Made by a program: the position numbers and the translations under genes | From: Pasteurella testudinis DSM 23072 | GTDB taxonomy: Bacteria; Pseudomonadota; Gammaproteobacteria; Enterobacterales; Pasteurellaceae | Length of the DNA stretch: 64,000 bases | Assembly: GCF_900176075.1 (NCBI RefSeq) | Contig: NZ_FWWV01000068.1 | Coordinates: 30,943-94,942, forward strand | Direction: 5' to 3' | Shown here: in pieces, positions 29,200 to 41,123 of the stretch | How positions within the stretch are numbered: the first letter of the stretch is position 1 | Layout of the letters: each line of letters starts with the position of its first letter | The notes under the pieces: generated by a model | Databases searched by the model: none | What the model was told of the DNA's origin: nothing | What the model saw: only the letters and a program-made list of their open reading frames with translations

Positions 29200-30288
29200 A
29201 TGCAGGTTTCAGATTTTCATTTTGAATTGCCGGACGAGCTGATCGCGCGCTATCCGAAAACGGAGCGCAGCAGCAGCCGTTTGTTGTGCCTGAACGGCGA
29301 AAACGGCGAGCTGCAACACCGCCGTTTTGCCGATGTGTTGGAATTGGTCAACGCCGGTGATTTATTGGTGTTTAACAATACCCGCGTGATTCCGGCACGC
29401 ATGTTCGGGCGTAAGAGCAGCGGCGGTAAGTTGGAAGTGCTGGTGGAACGGGTGTTGGGCGAAAAAAGCTGTCTGGCGCATGTGCGCGCCTCGAAAGCGC
29501 CGCAAGCCGGTTCACAGATTATTCTGGGCGAGGACAAATTAGGCGAAGGCAACGGCATTGTTTTTGTGATGAAAACGCGCCATGACACCTTGTTTGAATT
29601 GGAGGTAGCCGGCGATACGCCGTTGTTGGCGGTTTTACAGCAAATCGGGCATATCCCGTTGCCGCCGTATATCGATCGTCCCGATGAAGAGATGGATCAG
29701 GAGCGTTACCAAACGGTGTATAACCAAGTGCCGGGCGCGGTGGCGGCACCGACCGCCGGTTTGCATTTCGATCAGCCGTTGCTGGAAAAATTAAAACAAA
29801 AAGGCGTGAATTTCGCCTTTGTCACCTTGCACGTTGGTGCCGGCACGTTCCAGCCGGTGCGGGTGGAAAAAGTGGAAGATCACCATATGCACGCCGAATA
29901 TGTGGAAGTGGACGAGCAGACGGTAGCGGCGATTTTGGCGACCAAAGCCGCCGGAAAACGGGTGATTGCGGTGGGGACAACGTCGGTGCGTTCGATTGAA
30001 AGTGCGGCATTAGCGGCGGCAGAGCAGGGCGAACCGCACTTGCTGGCGCCGTATTTTTCGGATACCGCGATTTTCTTGTATCCGGGCAAAACATTCCGTG
30101 TGACTGATGCGTTGATTACCAATTTCCATTTGCCGGAATCGACCTTGGTGATGTTGGTGTCGGCGTTTGCCGGTTACCGAAACACGATGCGTGCCTACCA
30201 AAGTGCGGTCGCCGAAAAATATCGCTTCTTTAGTTACGGCGATGCGATGTTTATTAGCAAAAATCCTGATGTGAGCGGATTGGATTAA
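29200..30288 (+). CDS. queA: S-adenosylmethionine:tRNA ribosyltransferase-isomerase
   Basis: A 362-residue cytoplasmic enzyme that transfers and isomerises the ribosyl part of AdoMet to preQ1 at tRNA position 34, giving epoxyqueuosine. Family motifs are FDFELPxELIARYP-like start, [40 protein letters not shown], and [20 protein letters not shown] 29200 follows GAGTGAGAG. It leads the queA-tgt-yajC-secD-secF cluster. Confidence 0.97.
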   Translation: MQVSDFHFELPDELIARYPKTERSSSRLLCLNGENGELQHRRFADVLELVNAGDLLVFNNTRVIPARMFGRKSSGGKLEVLVERVLGEKSCLAHVRASKAPQAGSQIILGEDKLGEGNGIVFVMKTRHDTLFELEVAGDTPLLAVLQQIGHIPLPPYIDRPDEEMDQERYQTVYNQVPGAVAAPTAGLHFDQPLLEKLKQKGVNFAFVTLHVGAGTFQPVRVEKVEDHHMHAEYVEVDEQTVAAILATKAAGKRVIAVGTTSVRSIESAALAAAEQGEPHLLAPYFSDTAIFLYPGKTFRVTDALITNFHLPESTLVMLVSAFAGYRNTMRAYQSAVAEKYRFFSYGDAMFISKNPDVSGLD

Positions 30289-30306
30289 CCGCTCACACAA
30301 AAACCA

Positions 30307-30329
30307 AAAGTACGGATCACCGCACTTTT
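30307..30329 (+). terminator. imperfect inverted uptake-signal pair after queA
   Basis: AAAAGTACGG and CCGCACTTTT face each other with one mismatch (A for the first C of the core), 18 bases after the queA stop. The first arm is a degenerate uptake signal. Confidence 0.45.
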
Positions 30330-30382
30330 ATTCTTGTTAAATAAGATTTATCTTCGGACTGTTTTTCCGTTGATAGGAGTAA

Positions 30383-31546
<1,164 letters not shown>

Positions 31547-31677
31547 CCGCAAGCACAAAGAAGATTTTCACTTTAAGTGCGTTTTATGCTATTTTTAACA
31601 TCTTTCTTGTAATGGGGTGATAACTTCACCCTATTAATATTCATCATTTCAATCACTAACTTAAAAAGGATAATAAA

Positions 31678-31977
31678 ATGGATGCTCAACAAGGCGGCGG
31701 AATGCAAATGATCTTTATTTTGGTAATTTTTGCCTTAATTTTCTATTTCATGATCTATCGTCCGCAGGCGAAACGTACCAAAGATCACCGTAATTTGATG
31801 GCGTCATTGGCAAAAGGCGAAGAAGTCTTAACCAGCGGCGGTCTGATCGGTAAAATCAGCAAAGTGTCTGCAGAAAGCGACTATATCGTGATCGCATTGA
31901 ACGACAGCACCGAAGTGACCATCAAACGTGATTTCGTGGTGGCGGTTCTGCCAAAAGGCTCTTTGAAATCCCTGTAA
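31678..31977 (+). CDS. yajC: preprotein translocase subunit YajC
   Basis: A 99-residue inner-membrane accessory protein of the SecDF-YajC complex. It has one N-terminal transmembrane helix (MIFILVIFALIFYFMIY) followed by RPQAKRTKDHRNLM and the conserved GEEVLTSGGLIGKI. It lies 43 bases before secD, in the standard order. Confidence 0.97.
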   Translation: MDAQQGGGMQMIFILVIFALIFYFMIYRPQAKRTKDHRNLMASLAKGEEVLTSGGLIGKISKVSAESDYIVIALNDSTEVTIKRDFVVAVLPKGSLKSL

Positions 31978-32020
31978 TTTTCCAATCTTCCAATTAACTT
32001 CCGAGTGAGGGGTTTTAATT

Positions 32021-33868
32021 GTGTTAAATCGTTTCCCTTTATGGAAGAACCTGATGGTGATCATTTTGGTCGCCATCGGCGTTTTGTATGCTCTTCCAAA
32101 TCTTTATGGTGAAGACCCTGCGGTGCAAATTTCCGGTACCCGCGGACAGCAGGCGGACAACACCACTTATCAACAAGTTCAACAAGTTTTACAGCAAAAC
32201 CGGCTCGACGTGAAATCGCTGCAGTTGGAAAACGGTTCGGTTTTGGCGAAGTTCGGTAATACCGACGATCAATTATTAGCAAAAGACAAACTTGCCGAAA
32301 GTTTGGGCAACAACTATTCCGTCGCCTTAAACCTAGCGCCGGCAACACCGGCATGGCTGGAAGCCATCGGCGGCAGCCCGATGAAACTCGGTTTGGATTT
32401 GCGCGGCGGCGTACGTTTTTTGATGCAAGTGGATATGAATACCGCACTTGAGAAACTGGAAACTCAGCGGCAAGACAATTTGCGTACCGAATTGCGCAAA
32501 GCCAGAATTCCGTATACCAATATTCGCCAAGGGGAGAATTATGCCACGGTGATTACCTTGGGCGAGCAAGCCTCCTTATCCGAAGCGCAAAGCCTGATTC
32601 GCCGTCTTGATCCGACGTTACAACAAAGCAACAACAATAACGTGATTACCGTTGCCATGTCGGAAACGGAACTGGCGCAAGTGCGTGAACATGCGATTGA
32701 ACAAAATCTGACGATTTTGCGGAAACGGGTCGAAGAATTGGGCGTGGCTGAGCCGGTGGTGCAGCGTCAAGGCGCCGAACGGATTGTTATCGAACTGCCG
32801 GGCGTGCAAGACACCGCCCGTGCCAAAGAGATTTTGGGGGCGACTGCAACCTTGGAATTCCGTTTGGTCAATACCAATGCCGATTCGGCTTCCGCTGCGC
32901 GTGGTATGGTTTCTGCCGATTCTGAAATCAAATATGATCGCGCAGGCAATCCGGTGGTGTTATACCGCCGTGTGATTCTCGGTGGTGAACATATTACCGG
33001 CGCCAGTTCGGGCGTGGACAGCAATACCGGTCGTCCTGAGGTGAATATCACGTTGGACAGTGAAGGCGGCAATCTGATGGCGGCGGCAACCCGCGATGCC
33101 ATCGGCAAACCGATGGCAACCCTGTACAGCGAATATAAAGAGAGCGGTCGGGTTGATGAGAAAGGCACGCCGATTCTGGAAAAACACGAAGAGGTGATCA
33201 ACGTCGCCACCATTAATGACCGTTTGGGCAGCCGTTTCCGCATCAGCGGCATCGACAGTCCGGCAGAAGCCCTCAATTTGTCGGTGTTACTGCGTGCCGG
33301 TGCGTTGATTGCGCCGATCCAAATCGTGGAAGAGCGCACGATTGGCCCGTCTTTAGGGGCGCAAAACATTGAACAGGGGATGGAAGCCAGCCTGTATGGC
33401 TTAGGTTTCACCATTCTGTTTATGTTGTTTGTCTATCGTAAATTCGGCATGATCGCCAATCTTGCCTTGGTACTGAATATCGTGTTGTTGATCGGCGTGT
33501 TATCGCTGTTGCCGGGGGCAACCTTAACCATGCCGGGGATTGCCGGAATCGTGTTGGCGGTCGGTATGTCGGTCGATGCCAACGTACTGATTTTTGAGCG
33601 GATAAAAGAGGAACTGCGCAACGGCAGGAGCGTACAGCAAGCGATTCACGAAGGTTATAACGGTGCATTCACCAGTATCTTTGATGCCAACCTGACCACC
33701 ATTTTAGTGTCGATTATTCTCTATGCGGTCGGAACGGGACCGGTGAAAGGTTTTGCCATTACGTTATCGTTGGGGGTTGCGATTTCGATGTTCACGGCGA
33801 TTACCGGAACGCGGGCGATTGTCAATTTCCTGTATGGCGGCAAACGCATTGACAAATTGTCGATTTAG
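32021..33868 (+). CDS. secD: protein translocase subunit SecD
   Basis: A 615-residue RND-family membrane protein that uses the proton gradient to complete Sec-dependent export. An N-terminal helix ([20 protein letters not shown]) is followed by a large periplasmic P1 domain, the conserved [14 protein letters not shown], and a C-terminal five-helix bundle with [16 protein letters not shown]. The start is GTG 32021. SecF follows after 14 bases. Confidence 0.97.
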   Translation: MLNRFPLWKNLMVIILVAIGVLYALPNLYGEDPAVQISGTRGQQADNTTYQQVQQVLQQNRLDVKSLQLENGSVLAKFGNTDDQLLAKDKLAESLGNNYSVALNLAPATPAWLEAIGGSPMKLGLDLRGGVRFLMQVDMNTALEKLETQRQDNLRTELRKARIPYTNIRQGENYATVITLGEQASLSEAQSLIRRLDPTLQQSNNNNVITVAMSETELAQVREHAIEQNLTILRKRVEELGVAEPVVQRQGAERIVIELPGVQDTARAKEILGATATLEFRLVNTNADSASAARGMVSADSEIKYDRAGNPVVLYRRVILGGEHITGASSGVDSNTGRPEVNITLDSEGGNLMAAATRDAIGKPMATLYSEYKESGRVDEKGTPILEKHEEVINVATINDRLGSRFRISGIDSPAEALNLSVLLRAGALIAPIQIVEERTIGPSLGAQNIEQGMEASLYGLGFTILFMLFVYRKFGMIANLALVLNIVLLIGVLSLLPGATLTMPGIAGIVLAVGMSVDANVLIFERIKEELRNGRSVQQAIHEGYNGAFTSIFDANLTTILVSIILYAVGTGPVKGFAITLSLGVAISMFTAITGTRAIVNFLYGGKRIDKLSI

Positions 33869-33882
33869 GTGAGGATTTAATT

Positions 33883-34857
33883 GTGAATGTAAAAGCAAAA
33901 CAAATGGTAGAAACAGAGCAAGGGATAAAACTGGCTCGCAGAGTTGTGCCGTTTATGAAATATCGCATTCCGGGCTATATTTTCTCGGTTGCGGTAATCG
34001 TGGTATCGCTATTTTTTGTGGTCACGAAGGGCTTTAACTGGGGGCTGGATTTTACCGGCGGAACCGTGATCGAAGCCTCTTTCTCCCGGCCTGCCGATTT
34101 ACCGAAAGTGCGGTCTGCCTTGGCTGAAAACGAGTTCGGCAGTGCGATTGTACAGGCTTCGGGCGGCACGCGTGATGTGATGATCCGTTTACCGTCCGAA
34201 GACGGTGATACGACCATCGGACCGAAAATCATCAATATTCTGCACGGTATTGATGCGCAATCGACGGTGCGCAGTATCGAGTTTGTCGGGCCGAACGTCG
34301 GCAAAGAGCTGACGGAAGCGGCAATTTATGCCACTTTGGCAACGTTAATTATGTTGCTGTTATATGTCGGAGTCCGCTTCGAATGGCGTTTGGGCACCGG
34401 CGGGATTTTGGCATTGGCGCATGATGTGATTGTCACACTGGGTGTATTCGCTGCGTTGCAGATCGAAATTGATCTGACCTTCGTGGCGGCGATTTTGTCG
34501 GTTATCGGTTACTCGTTGAATGACAGTATCGTCGTCTTCGATCGGATTCGTGAAAATTTCCGTAAAATCCGCCGTACGGCTGCGCAGGAGATCATGGATA
34601 TTTCCTTAACCCAAACCTTGGCAAGAACGTTGATGACTTCGGCGACAACCTTGGTTGTGGTGCTGGCGTTGTTTGTTTGGGGAGGGCCGAGTATCCATAA
34701 CTTCTCGCTGGCGTTGTTAATCGGTATCGGCTTCGGGACTTACTCCTCGATTTATATCGCAACCGCACTTGCGCTGGATCTGGGGTTAGATCGGGAGCAT
34801 ATGTTACCGCCAAAAGTGGAAAAAGAGGGCGAAGATCAAGAGGCGATCATGCCGTAA
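33883..34857 (+). CDS. secF: protein translocase subunit SecF
   Basis: A 324-residue partner of SecD. Features are the first helix followed by GLDFTGGTVIEASF, the periplasmic P4 region, five C-terminal helices, and the conserved NDSIVVFDRIREN block. The start is GTG 33883, preceded by GTGAGGA. It closes the queA-tgt-yajC-secDF cluster at a strong terminator. Confidence 0.97.
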   Translation: MNVKAKQMVETEQGIKLARRVVPFMKYRIPGYIFSVAVIVVSLFFVVTKGFNWGLDFTGGTVIEASFSRPADLPKVRSALAENEFGSAIVQASGGTRDVMIRLPSEDGDTTIGPKIINILHGIDAQSTVRSIEFVGPNVGKELTEAAIYATLATLIMLLLYVGVRFEWRLGTGGILALAHDVIVTLGVFAALQIEIDLTFVAAILSVIGYSLNDSIVVFDRIRENFRKIRRTAAQEIMDISLTQTLARTLMTSATTLVVVLALFVWGGPSIHNFSLALLIGIGFGTYSSIYIATALALDLGLDREHMLPPKVEKEGEDQEAIMP

Positions 34858-34873
34858 TTCTCTAAACTAGACG

Positions 34874-34914
34874 AAACCCTACTGTCTGCGTCTACAAACA
34901 GTAGGGTTTTTTAT
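34874..34914 (+). terminator. rho-independent terminator after secF
   Basis: AAACCCTACTGT at 34874-34885 pairs perfectly with ACAGTAGGGTTT at 34898-34909 across a 12-base loop and is followed by a T-run. It starts 17 bases after secF. Confidence 0.9.
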
Positions 34915-34940
34915 TGTCCGAATAACGTTAAAGTGCGGTA

Positions 34941-36539
34941 TCAGTCTGCCAGACTGACGCCGTAAAAAGCGGTATAACCAAACGGGCTTTGTCGGAAGTT
35001 TTGTACGCGCAAGCTGGTCGGCACATAATTGATCGAGTGTGCCAGTGGGATCAACGGCGCTTGCTCTTTGGCGATCAGCAAGGCTTGTCGGTATAGTACC
35101 GCTCTTTGCGTATCGTCGGCGGTGGCGACGGCTTGTTGTAACAGGTTTTCAAATTCCGCATTGCACCAACCGGCGTAGTTTGTGCCGCCGACATTTTCAC
35201 AGCCTAACAGCGGCGACAAAAAGTTGTCGGGATCTCCGTTGCGGCTGGTCCAGCCGTAAGTACCGGTGAAAAATTCGCCCTCACGGGTGCGTTTGTTGAA
35301 ATCCGCCCATTCGTGGGTTACCAACTTGGCTTTTATGCCGATTTTCGCCCAGTCTGCTTGTAAAATTTCAGCGGTGCGGCGTGGATTCGGATTGGACGGA
35401 CGCACCACCGGTTGCACCCAAATTTCGGTTTCAAAACCGTCGCTGTAACCGGCTTCCACTAACAGTTGTTTGGCTTTGTCCAAATCAAACGGATAATCCT
35501 CAATCGTATCGTTGTAACCTAACACGCTCGGCGGAAACGGATTTTTCGCCGCTACGCCGCTGCCGCCTTGATAGACCACATTGATAATGGATTGTTTGTC
35601 GGTGGCATAATTCAACGCCTGCCGCACTTTGACATTATCCAACGGGGCTTTGCGGTGATTGATACCGATATAGGCTAAATTCAGTCCTTCTTTGGCAAAT
35701 AACCGCACTTTCGGATTGTTTTTCATCTCTTCGATATCGGCGATATTCGGGAAGTCGATCACATCGCATGCGCCGGTTTGCAGTTTGGCATAACGGGCGG
35801 TGGCGTCCGGCGTGATACTGAAAATCAGGCGGTCAATCGCCGCTTTGCCGCGCCAATAGTCGGCATTGGCACTGTAGCGGATCGCCTGATCCAGCTGATA
35901 AGCCTGAAACACAAACGGACCGGTGCCGATTGGTGTTTTATCAATTGCTTCCGCTTTGCCTGCCACCAGCATTTTGTCGGCGTATTCCTGTGAATAAATC
36001 GACAAGAAATCCATTGCCACGATTTTCAAAAACGGCGAATAGGCTTTGTTCAGGTTGATTTTCACCGTGTAGTCATCGACTTTCTCCACCGATTTCAACA
36101 GTTTTGGCAACGCCATCCAGTTGAAATAGAAGTAAGTGCCGTTGGACACATTATGGAACGGATGATCTTTATCCGCTTGGCGCAGATAGGAAAACAGCAC
36201 GTCATCGGCGTTGAAGTCACGGCTCGGACTAAATTCCTTATTGGCATGGAATTTTACGCCTTTGCGCAGATAAAAGGTGTAGCTCAAGCCGTCCTCACTG
36301 ATCTCCCAACGCTCCGCCAAGCCCGGCTCAATCTCGGTTGAACCGGGTTTGAATGCCAGCAAGCTGTCGTAAACCTGCTGCGAACTGGCGTTGAAATCAT
36401 TGGCATCATTGATAATCGCCGGGCTAAATTGCGCCGGCGAATTGCTGATACAGTTAATCAAGGTATGCGGCGCGGCTTGTGCGGCGACGGAAAAGGACAA
36501 CGCAAGTGCGGTCAAAGAAAAAAGTGCGGTAGGTTTCAT
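34941..36539 (-). CDS. DppA-type periplasmic peptide/heme-binding protein
   Basis: A 532-residue solute-binding protein of the SBP_bac_5 (OppA/DppA/SapA) family. It has a Sec signal peptide ending AAQA|AP and, unlike H. influenzae HbpA, no lipobox Cys. It resembles E. coli DppA along its length: GLAERWEISEDGLSYTFYLR, KGVKFHANKEF, the PIGTGPFVFQAYQ block, and RQALNYATDKQ. These proteins deliver di- or oligopeptides, and in some relatives heme, to an ABC permease. No permease genes are adjacent. I chose ATG 36539 (AGGGA upstream) over an in-frame GTG/ATG five codons earlier. The substrate is not known. Confidence 0.88.
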   Translation of the reverse strand: MKPTALFSLTALALSFSVAAQAAPHTLINCISNSPAQFSPAIINDANDFNASSQQVYDSLLAFKPGSTEIEPGLAERWEISEDGLSYTFYLRKGVKFHANKEFSPSRDFNADDVLFSYLRQADKDHPFHNVSNGTYFYFNWMALPKLLKSVEKVDDYTVKINLNKAYSPFLKIVAMDFLSIYSQEYADKMLVAGKAEAIDKTPIGTGPFVFQAYQLDQAIRYSANADYWRGKAAIDRLIFSITPDATARYAKLQTGACDVIDFPNIADIEEMKNNPKVRLFAKEGLNLAYIGINHRKAPLDNVKVRQALNYATDKQSIINVVYQGGSGVAAKNPFPPSVLGYNDTIEDYPFDLDKAKQLLVEAGYSDGFETEIWVQPVVRPSNPNPRRTAEILQADWAKIGIKAKLVTHEWADFNKRTREGEFFTGTYGWTSRNGDPDNFLSPLLGCENVGGTNYAGWCNAEFENLLQQAVATADDTQRAVLYRQALLIAKEQAPLIPLAHSINYVPTSLRVQNFRQSPFGYTAFYGVSLAD

Positions 36540-36704
36540 CGGATTCCCTGTCAAACGCTAAACAAACGAACGATTAACATACAATAAAATTAGCCAAGGG
36601 GAAATAATCAATTGGATTTTATTAGAATGAAAGGGAATAAGAATAAGATTGAAAATATAATGAATAAGTTATATTATCGGGTGTGAAAATCGTTTGGAGG
36701 GACA

Positions 36705-37001
36705 ATGTGGCAATTAATAACGTGTGATGTGTTTACCCAATGGTTCAAAGAGCAGCCTGAAACGCTACAGGAATCAGTATTATTTTCACTGGGATTATTA
36801 AAACAGTTTGGACCACATCTCGGTAGACCTCATGTTGATACACTGAAAGGTTCAAAATTTAGCAATATGAAAGAGTTGAGAATTCAACACTTAGGTGATC
36901 CTGTAAGAGCATTTTTTATATTTGATCCACTTCGGCGCGCTATCGTTATGTGCGCCGGAGATAAAACTGGCATTAATGAAGCTCAGTTTTATAAAAAATG
37001 A
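36705..37001 (+). CDS. HigB/RelE-like (Gp49 family) toxin, C-terminus frameshifted
   Basis: A 98-residue open frame resembling the phage Gp49/HigB mRNA-interferase family: FNEWF-like start, LGRPHVDTLKGSKFSNMKEL, then HLGDPVRAFFIFDPLRRAIV and CAGDKTGINEAQFYKK. It stops at a TGA just after a run of six As (36993-36998). One additional A would let it continue as MIKLADSEYQKHLDNLKGK to a stop at 37055-37057, one base before the antitoxin ATG; that tail matches how intact family members end. So the gene has lost about 20 residues to a one-base deletion, or the base is a sequencing error in a homopolymer. It may be inactive or altered. Confidence 0.85.
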   Translation: MWQLITCDVFTQWFKEQPETLQESVLFSLGLLKQFGPHLGRPHVDTLKGSKFSNMKELRIQHLGDPVRAFFIFDPLRRAIVMCAGDKTGINEAQFYKK

Positions 37002-37058
37002 TCAAACTTGCTGATTCTGAATATCAAAAACATTTAGACAATTTGAAAGGAAAATAAT

Positions 37059-37358
37059 ATGGCGACATACGAAGAACTTTTAGCTTCTGTTAGTCCGGAA
37101 ATGCAAGCTCGGCTTAAGGCACAAGTGGAGGAAGAAAGCCGCAAAATCACGCTAAATATGTTACGTGATAAACTCAATATGTCACAAAAAGAGTTGGCGA
37201 AAAATATGGGGGTATCGCAACCGGCGATTGTCAGAATGGAGCAGCCGGATAATGATCCGCGTTTATCTACCTTGAAACGCTATATTAACGGGTTGGGGGG
37301 AAAGCTCAGTCTGGACGTGACGCTGCCGGACGGCACGCGGATTGGCTTTGACCTGTAG
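37059..37358 (+). CDS. HigA-like XRE-family antitoxin
   Basis: A 99-residue protein with a helix-turn-helix of the Cro/CI type (LRDKLNMSQKELAKNMGVSQ, PAIVRMEQ) in the C-terminal half. It follows the HigB-like gene and would neutralise it and repress the shared promoter. ATG 37059 has GAAAGGAAAA upstream. In this toxin-first arrangement the antitoxin is second, as in HigBA. It appears intact, and its end is followed by three uptake signals. Confidence 0.88.
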   Translation: MATYEELLASVSPEMQARLKAQVEEESRKITLNMLRDKLNMSQKELAKNMGVSQPAIVRMEQPDNDPRLSTLKRYINGLGGKLSLDVTLPDGTRIGFDL

Positions 37359-37361
37359 TAT

Positions 37362-37395
37362 CAAGTGCGGTTCAATAATTTTTTGACCGCACTTG
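37362..37395. terminator. inverted uptake-signal pair after higA
   Basis: CAAGTGCGGT at 37362-37371 and ACCGCACTTG at 37386-37395 form a ten-base-pair stem with T-rich loop between convergent higA and the UPF0210 gene. A third copy (ACCGCACTTG) follows at about 37401, so the pairing can be with either of two partners. Confidence 0.7.
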
Positions 37396-37428
37396 CTCTG
37401 ACCGCACTTGGTATGTAAAACCAAGAAA

Positions 37429-38790
37429 TTAGTTTTTTAACGACTGCACCGGCGCCGGAATGCGGCCGCCGCGGTTGATGAAGATTTCGCAATTGCCTTG
37501 TTTAATCGGTATAATCGGCGCGTAGCCGAGCAGACCGCCGAATTCCACGCTGTCGCCGACATCTTTATTTGGCACGGGAATAATCCGCACGGCGGTGGTT
37601 TTGCTGTTGATCATGCCGATCGCCGCTTCGTCGGCGATAATGCCGGAAATGGTGGCGGCAGTGGTGTAGCCCGGCACGGCGATCATATCCAAACCGACGG
37701 AACAAACGGCGGTCATCGCTTCCAATTTATCCAAGGTCAGCACACCTTGTTCCGCCGCTTTGATCATGCCTTCGTCTTCCGATACCGGAATAAAGGCGCC
37801 GCTTAAACCGCCGACCGCACTTGACGCCATCATACCGCCTTTTTTGACCGCATCGTTTAACAACGCCAGTGCGGCGGTTGTGCCATGCGTGCCGCATACG
37901 CTCAAGCCCATTTGTTCTAAAATCCGTGCTACACTGTCGCCGACTGCGGGTGTCGGTGCAAGCGAGAGATCCAAAATGCCGAACGGAATGCCTAAGCGTT
38001 TGCTGGCCTCTTGCCCGATCAACTCGCCGACACGGGTGATTTTAAACGCGGTTTTCTTTATCACTTCGGCGACTTCGGTCAGGGTTTTGGCATCAGAGTT
38101 TTCCAGTGCGGCTTTGACCACGCCCGGCCCGGAAACCCCGACATTGATAATCGCATCGCCTTCGCCGGAGCCGTGAAATGCGCCTGCCATAAACGGATTG
38201 TCTTCCACCGCATTGCAAAATACCACCAACTTGGCACAACCGAAACCGTCCGGCGTGATTTCCGCCGTCTGTTTGACGATTTCCCCGACCAATTTTACCG
38301 CGTCCATATTGATTCCGGCTTTGGTCGAGCCGATATTGACCGAGCTACAGACAATATCCGTCACTTTCATCGCTTCGGGAATCGAACGGATCAATATTTC
38401 GTCCGACGGGCTCATGCCTTTTTGCACCAGTGCGGAAAATCCGCCGATAAACGACACGCCGATCGCTTTCGCCGCCCGATCCAGCGTTTGTGCAATCGAC
38501 ACATAGCTGTCCGCTTTAGTGGCAGCGGCGATTTGCGCAATCGGCGTCACCGAAATGCGCTGGTTGACAATCGGCACACCATATTTTGCCGACAGCTCTT
38601 TGGCGGTTTGCACCAAGTCTTTGCCGACATGAGTAATTTTGTTGAAAATATTTTGGTTTAAGGTTGCCAAATCGGGGCTGATACAATCATGCAGATCAAT
38701 CCCGATGGTGATGGTGCGCACATCAAAGTGTTGATCCGACACCATTTTCAGCGTTTCTAAAATCTCATAAGACTGAATACTGTTACTCAT
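37429..38790 (-). CDS. PFL family protein (UPF0210/DUF711)
   Basis: A 453-residue cytoplasmic protein of the UPF0210 family, whose structure resembles pyruvate formate-lyase-type barrels but lacks a known reaction. Conserved blocks include [18 protein letters not shown] near the N-terminus, [37 protein letters not shown], and [19 protein letters not shown]. It starts ten bases after the ACT-domain gene, a pairing conserved across bacteria. One exact uptake signal lies near 37815. Confidence 0.93.
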   Translation of the reverse strand: MSNSIQSYEILETLKMVSDQHFDVRTITIGIDLHDCISPDLATLNQNIFNKITHVGKDLVQTAKELSAKYGVPIVNQRISVTPIAQIAAATKADSYVSIAQTLDRAAKAIGVSFIGGFSALVQKGMSPSDEILIRSIPEAMKVTDIVCSSVNIGSTKAGINMDAVKLVGEIVKQTAEITPDGFGCAKLVVFCNAVEDNPFMAGAFHGSGEGDAIINVGVSGPGVVKAALENSDAKTLTEVAEVIKKTAFKITRVGELIGQEASKRLGIPFGILDLSLAPTPAVGDSVARILEQMGLSVCGTHGTTAALALLNDAVKKGGMMASSAVGGLSGAFIPVSEDEGMIKAAEQGVLTLDKLEAMTAVCSVGLDMIAVPGYTTAATISGIIADEAAIGMINSKTTAVRIIPVPNKDVGDSVEFGGLLGYAPIIPIKQGNCEIFINRGGRIPAPVQSLKN

Positions 38791-38799
38791 CGTCGATCC

Positions 38800-39072
38800 T
38801 TAAATGCGGTGCATGGCATTAAAAATATCGGTATTTTGCAGCCGCAGCTCCAGCCCTAATTTCTTGCCTTCTTCAACAAAAAATGCAGCCAACGTTTGGT
38901 AATCTTTGGCGCAAGCGCTGGTATCGACCAAAATAATCATGGTGAAAAATTCATTCATCAATTGCTGGCTGATATTGACGATATTAATTTGCTGTTCGGC
39001 TAATAATTTGGCGACATCATACACAATCCCGATCCGATCTTTGCCGATCACGGTTAATACTGAGTTGTTCAT
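38800..39072 (-). CDS. ACT domain protein (UPF0237)
   Basis: A 90-residue single ACT domain protein. The start NNSVLTVIGKDRIGIVYDVA and QLMNEFFTMIILVD are family-typical. ACT domains bind small ligands, often amino acids. It is coupled to the UPF0210 gene and may regulate it (inference). It has a clean ATG at 39072 with GAGGAAAAA upstream. Confidence 0.93.
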   Translation of the reverse strand: MNNSVLTVIGKDRIGIVYDVAKLLAEQQINIVNISQQLMNEFFTMIILVDTSACAKDYQTLAAFFVEEGKKLGLELRLQNTDIFNAMHRI

Positions 39073-39164
39073 TTTTTCCTCTATTTATCGCTGTGAAAAC
39101 GCTGTTTATCAGTAAGCCTTAGGGCTTCCTGACAGAATTAAAATGCACAATTTATATTGCAAAA

Positions 39165-39272
39165 GTAGGGGCGGATTAACTATCTGCCCACACCGCACTT
39201 TGCATTTCTCTTTTGTTGATTAATGAGTTATACCACACTTCGTAAACGGGCGGATAGTTAATCCGCTCCTAC
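39165..39272. repeat. 25-base inverted repeat flanking an uptake signal
   Basis: GTAGGGGCGGATTAACTATC-type arm at 39165-39189 and its reverse complement at 39248-39272 match with about two mismatches across 25 bases. The 58-base spacer holds an exact uptake signal at 39192. It lies in the 231-base gap between the ACT-domain gene and the end of ychF. It looks like a dispersed palindromic element rather than a terminator. Confidence 0.75.
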
Positions 39273-39303
39273 ACCGCCTCATCAAACAGCATTGGTTATT
39301 TTG

Positions 39304-40395
39304 TTAGACATTAAAACGGAAGTGCATCACATCGCCGTCTTTAACGATATAGTCTTTGCCTTCCAAACGCCATTTCCCGGCTTCTTTGGCACCGGCTTCG
39401 CCTTTGTATTGGATAAAGTCGTCATAGGCGATCACTTCGGCACGGATAAAGCCTTTTTCAAAATCGGTGTGGATCACGGCGGCGGCTTTCGGGGCGGTTG
39501 CGCCGACGGCAACCGTCCAGGCACGCACTTCTTTTACACCGGCGGTAAAGTAGGTTTGCAGGTTTAACAATTGATAACCGGCACGGATCACGCGGTTTAA
39601 GCCCGGTTCTTCCAAGCCCAGCTCTTGTAAAAACTCATTTTTTTCGTCGTCGTCCAATTCGGCGATTTCCGATTCGATCGCCGCACACACCGGCACGACC
39701 ACCGCGCCTTCGTTAGCGGCAATTTCACGCACGCGATCTAAATACGGGTTGTTTTCAAAGCCGTCTTCGTTGACGTTGGCGATGTACATGGTCGGTTTCA
39801 GGGTTAAGAAGTTGTAGCCTTTAATTGCGTGTAACTCATCTTTGTCTAAACCAACCGAGCGGATCATACCGGCATTTTCCAACACCGGCAGGATTTTCTC
39901 CATAATCGACAATTCGAATTTCGCGTCTTTATCGCCGCCTTTCGCGCGTTTAGTTAAACGTTGAATCGCTTTTTCGCAGCTATCCAAATCGGCTAACGCC
40001 AGTTCGGTATTGATGGTGTCGATGTCTTCCGCCGGATTGATTTGACCGGCAACGTGCACAATATCGTCGTTCTCAAAACAACGCACGACGTGTCCGATCG
40101 CGTCGGTTTCGCGGATATTGGCTAAGAATTTGTTACCCAGACCTTCGCCTTTGCTCGCACCGGCAACCAGACCGGCGATGTCGACAAATTCCATTGTCGT
40201 CGGCAGCACCCGTTGCGGATTGACGATTTCCGCCAGCGCATCTAAACGCGGATCCGGCATCGGTACGACGCCGGTGTTTGGCTCGATGGTGCAAAACGGA
40301 TAGTTTGCCGCTTCGATGCCCGCTTTTGTCAATGCGTTAAATAGGGTCGATTTGCCCACATTCGGTAAACCAACGATACCGCACTTAAATCCCAT
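39304..40395 (-). CDS. ychF: ribosome-associated ATPase YchF (EngD)
   Basis: A 363-residue Obg-family P-loop protein. The G1 loop [14 protein letters not shown] is intact; the usual NKxD guanine motif is replaced by NVNEDG, which makes YchF prefer ATP. A coiled-coil and C-terminal TGS domain follow. It has a role in translation and oxidative stress responses in E. coli. It follows pth by 20 bases in one operon. Confidence 0.96.
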   Translation of the reverse strand: MGFKCGIVGLPNVGKSTLFNALTKAGIEAANYPFCTIEPNTGVVPMPDPRLDALAEIVNPQRVLPTTMEFVDIAGLVAGASKGEGLGNKFLANIRETDAIGHVVRCFENDDIVHVAGQINPAEDIDTINTELALADLDSCEKAIQRLTKRAKGGDKDAKFELSIMEKILPVLENAGMIRSVGLDKDELHAIKGYNFLTLKPTMYIANVNEDGFENNPYLDRVREIAANEGAVVVPVCAAIESEIAELDDDEKNEFLQELGLEEPGLNRVIRAGYQLLNLQTYFTAGVKEVRAWTVAVGATAPKAAAVIHTDFEKGFIRAEVIAYDDFIQYKGEAGAKEAGKWRLEGKDYIVKDGDVMHFRFNV

Positions 40396-40415
40396 AATAT
40401 TTTCCTTTCGTGAAA

Positions 40416-41000
40416 TTAAATTTTAAATCCATTCAAACGATTCATGGCTTTGGTCATGCCGTCTTTCAGCATGATTTCCACGCATAATGCTGCTTCGTCC
40501 ACGGCTTGCTCGATTAAATTCAGTTCATTTTGCGGCGGCTTGCCCAACACATAAGCCGACACTAAATTTTTGTCGCCGGGGTGTCCGATGCCGATACGCA
40601 GACGGTGGAAGTTTTTATTATTGCCGAGGCTGGCGATAATGTCTTTCAAACCGTTGTGTCCGCCGTGTCCGCCGCCGAGTTTCAATTTTGCCGCCCCGGG
40701 CGGCAGATCCAATTCGTCGTGCGCCACCAAAATCTCTTCCGGCTGAATGCGGTAAAAATTCGCCAAGGCGCCGACCGCTTTGCCGCTGAGATTCATAAAC
40801 GTGCTCGGCACAAGCAACCGCACTTCTTGACCGGCGATAAACGCACGCGCAGTATGCCCGAAGAATTTACTCTCGGCGGTTAAGTTGAGGTTATTTTGGC
40901 GACATAAACGCGCCATCAGCCATTCGCCGGCATTATGGCGCGTTTGTGCGTATTGACTGCCGGGATTGCCTAACCCGACGATTAATTTAATTTGCGACAC
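40416..41000 (-). CDS. pth: peptidyl-tRNA hydrolase
   Basis: A 194-residue enzyme that releases tRNA from prematurely terminated peptidyl-tRNAs. Visible catalytic residues are Asn in LGNPGSQY, His in [10 protein letters not shown] and Asp in [11 protein letters not shown]; the [12 protein letters not shown] loop is typical. The start is GTG 41000. pth-ychF is a conserved pair. Confidence 0.97.
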   Translation of the reverse strand: MSQIKLIVGLGNPGSQYAQTRHNAGEWLMARLCRQNNLNLTAESKFFGHTARAFIAGQEVRLLVPSTFMNLSGKAVGALANFYRIQPEEILVAHDELDLPPGAAKLKLGGGHGGHNGLKDIIASLGNNKNFHRLRIGIGHPGDKNLVSAYVLGKPPQNELNLIEQAVDEAALCVEIMLKDGMTKAMNRLNGFKI

Positions 41001-41123
41001 GGTAGTTTCGTTCTTCTCGTTAAAAAACGGTTTGAGTTAAAAATGACTTGCTCTAAAACTTACTTTAAAAATAGAGGCGTATTTTACGCTAAAACCGCAC
41101 TTGCTACAATCGACAACTTGCCG

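Noticed and set aside
37760..38661. Long frames antisense to the UPF0210 gene
   Set aside because: They mirror the conserved UPF0210 protein and show no recognised domain.
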